NCBI GenBank assembly: GCA_027488415.1
Contig: JAIYBS010000010.1
Span: 1-13,602 of the forward strand
DNA from: Planctomycetaceae bacterium
Lineage (GTDB): Bacteria; Planctomycetota; Phycisphaerae; Phycisphaerales; SM1A02
DNA: 13,602 nucleotides
Direction of reading: 5' to 3'
Part shown: positions 13,049 to 13,602 of the stretch, piece after piece
Layout of the letters: every line of letters begins with the position of its first letter
Numbering within the stretch: the first letter of the stretch is position 1
Program-made: the position numbers and the translations under genes
The notes under the pieces: generated by a model
The model's input: the letters and a program-made list of their open reading frames with translations, nothing else
What the model was told of the DNA's origin: nothing
The model's database searches: none

Positions 13049-13602
13049 ATGACCATGACGACCTCGACCTCTTCCGCCCCCATCAGTGCATCCTTCCTCG
13101 TTCTCGCGACCACCGCGTCCGTTGCGCTGGCGGCAGCGAGTGCCCGCGGCCAGTGTCCCGCCGATCTCGACGCGAACGGCGTCGTGAACGGCGCGGACCT
13201 CGCCGGCGTGCTTGCCGCATGGGGACCGTGCGCGCAGTGTTCCGAGGATCTTGACGGTGACGGCGTGGTCGCGGGGTCGGACTTGGGTCAGGTCCTCGTG
13301 GCGTGGGGTGAGTGTCCGGTGACGGTTCCATTGTGGGCGACGCTGGTGGAAGCGCAGCCGGACCCGGCGGTGGTGACGGACCCGGCGCTGCGCGCGGCGA
13401 TCACGGCCACGGGGCTCGCGTGGCGCGTGCGCGACACGGGCACGCAGATGGAGATGATGCTGATCCCGCCGGGGACGTTCCAGATGGGGTGCATCATGGA
13501 GTCGAACCAGTCCAGCTGCACGTCATTTGAGCAGCCCGTCCACCAGGTGACCTTGACGAACGCGTTCTACCTGGGCCGCTATGAGGTGATGCAGTCGCAG
13601 TG
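13049..13602 (+). CDS. Secreted dockerin-repeat / formylglycine-generating-enzyme-like protein (3' end outside window)
   Basis: Only the first 184 residues are in the window and no stop is reached. A signal peptide covers about 1-35 (hydrophobic SFLVLATTASVALAAASA). Two EF-hand/dockerin type I-like repeats follow: DLDANGVVNGADLAGVLAAW (39-58) and DLDGDGVVAGSDLGQVLVAW (67-86), each with Asp/Asn calcium ligands and ending near a Cys. From about 135 an FGE-sulfatase (SUMF1-type) domain begins with MLIPPGTFQMGC and continues through PVHQVTLTNAFYLGRYEV. The catalytic residues of such enzymes lie further on, so activity cannot be judged; many homologues are non-catalytic lectin-like folds. The start at 13049 has GGAG eleven bases upstream; ATG 13055 in frame is the alternative. 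The protein is probably exported and may be cell-surface attached. Confidence 0.82.
   Translation, partial: MTMTTSTSSAPISASFLVLATTASVALAAASARGQCPADLDANGVVNGADLAGVLAAWGPCAQCSEDLDGDGVVAGSDLGQVLVAWGECPVTVPLWATLVEAQPDPAVVTDPALRAAITATGLAWRVRDTGTQMEMMLIPPGTFQMGCIMESNQSSCTSFEQPVHQVTLTNAFYLGRYEVMQSQ

Noticed and set aside
12523..13254. Plus-strand frame of 243 codons across the clpP3 end
   Set aside because: Its first half is a shifted reading of clpP3 and the rest overlaps the signal-peptide gene out of frame.

Overview
The window comes from a GC-rich bacterial chromosome, most likely a planctomycete of the Phycisphaerae type. This placement is an inference from several traits: nearly all codons end in G or C; the last gene encodes a secreted formylglycine-generating-enzyme-like protein that starts with two calcium-binding dockerin/EF-hand-type repeats, an arrangement I associate with that group; and there are three clustered clpP genes plus an AddAB-type recombination nuclease. 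No rRNA, recognisable tRNA, CRISPR array or transposase was seen.

Layout. Bases 1-290 are non-coding leader. Bases 291-1283 encode a XerC-type tyrosine recombinase with its whole catalytic set. Bases 1284-1865 are a 582-base gene-free gap filled with strong hairpins and ending in a perfect 20-bp palindrome; it is the least explained part of the window. Bases 1866-3526 hold purE-purK, overlapping by one base, for the carboxylation step of purine synthesis. Bases 3552-9685 hold an addB-like and an addA-like gene overlapping by four bases; both carry a nuclease domain but only AddA carries helicase motifs. A predicted outer-membrane beta-barrel gene (9699-10724, minus strand) runs convergently into addA. 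It is divergent from a plus-strand cluster of three clpP genes (10886-12865), all with the Ser-His-Asp triad. The window closes with the 5' part of the secreted dockerin/FGE-like gene (13049 onward).

How the genes relate. PurE and PurK together convert AIR to CAIR. AddA and AddB would form one helicase-nuclease that processes double-strand breaks; XerC would resolve chromosome dimers. The three ClpP subunits probably assemble into a mixed or multiple peptidase that needs a Clp ATPase encoded elsewhere.

Regulation. Three genes without a Shine-Dalgarno sequence (purE, addB-like, beta-barrel) have a -10-like hexamer ending six or seven bases before the ATG, which suggests leaderless transcripts. 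clpP1 instead has a -10-like box, a hairpin in the leader and a normal ribosome binding site. No wholly novel system is evident; the best candidates for something undescribed are the structured gap upstream of purE and the triple clpP cluster.
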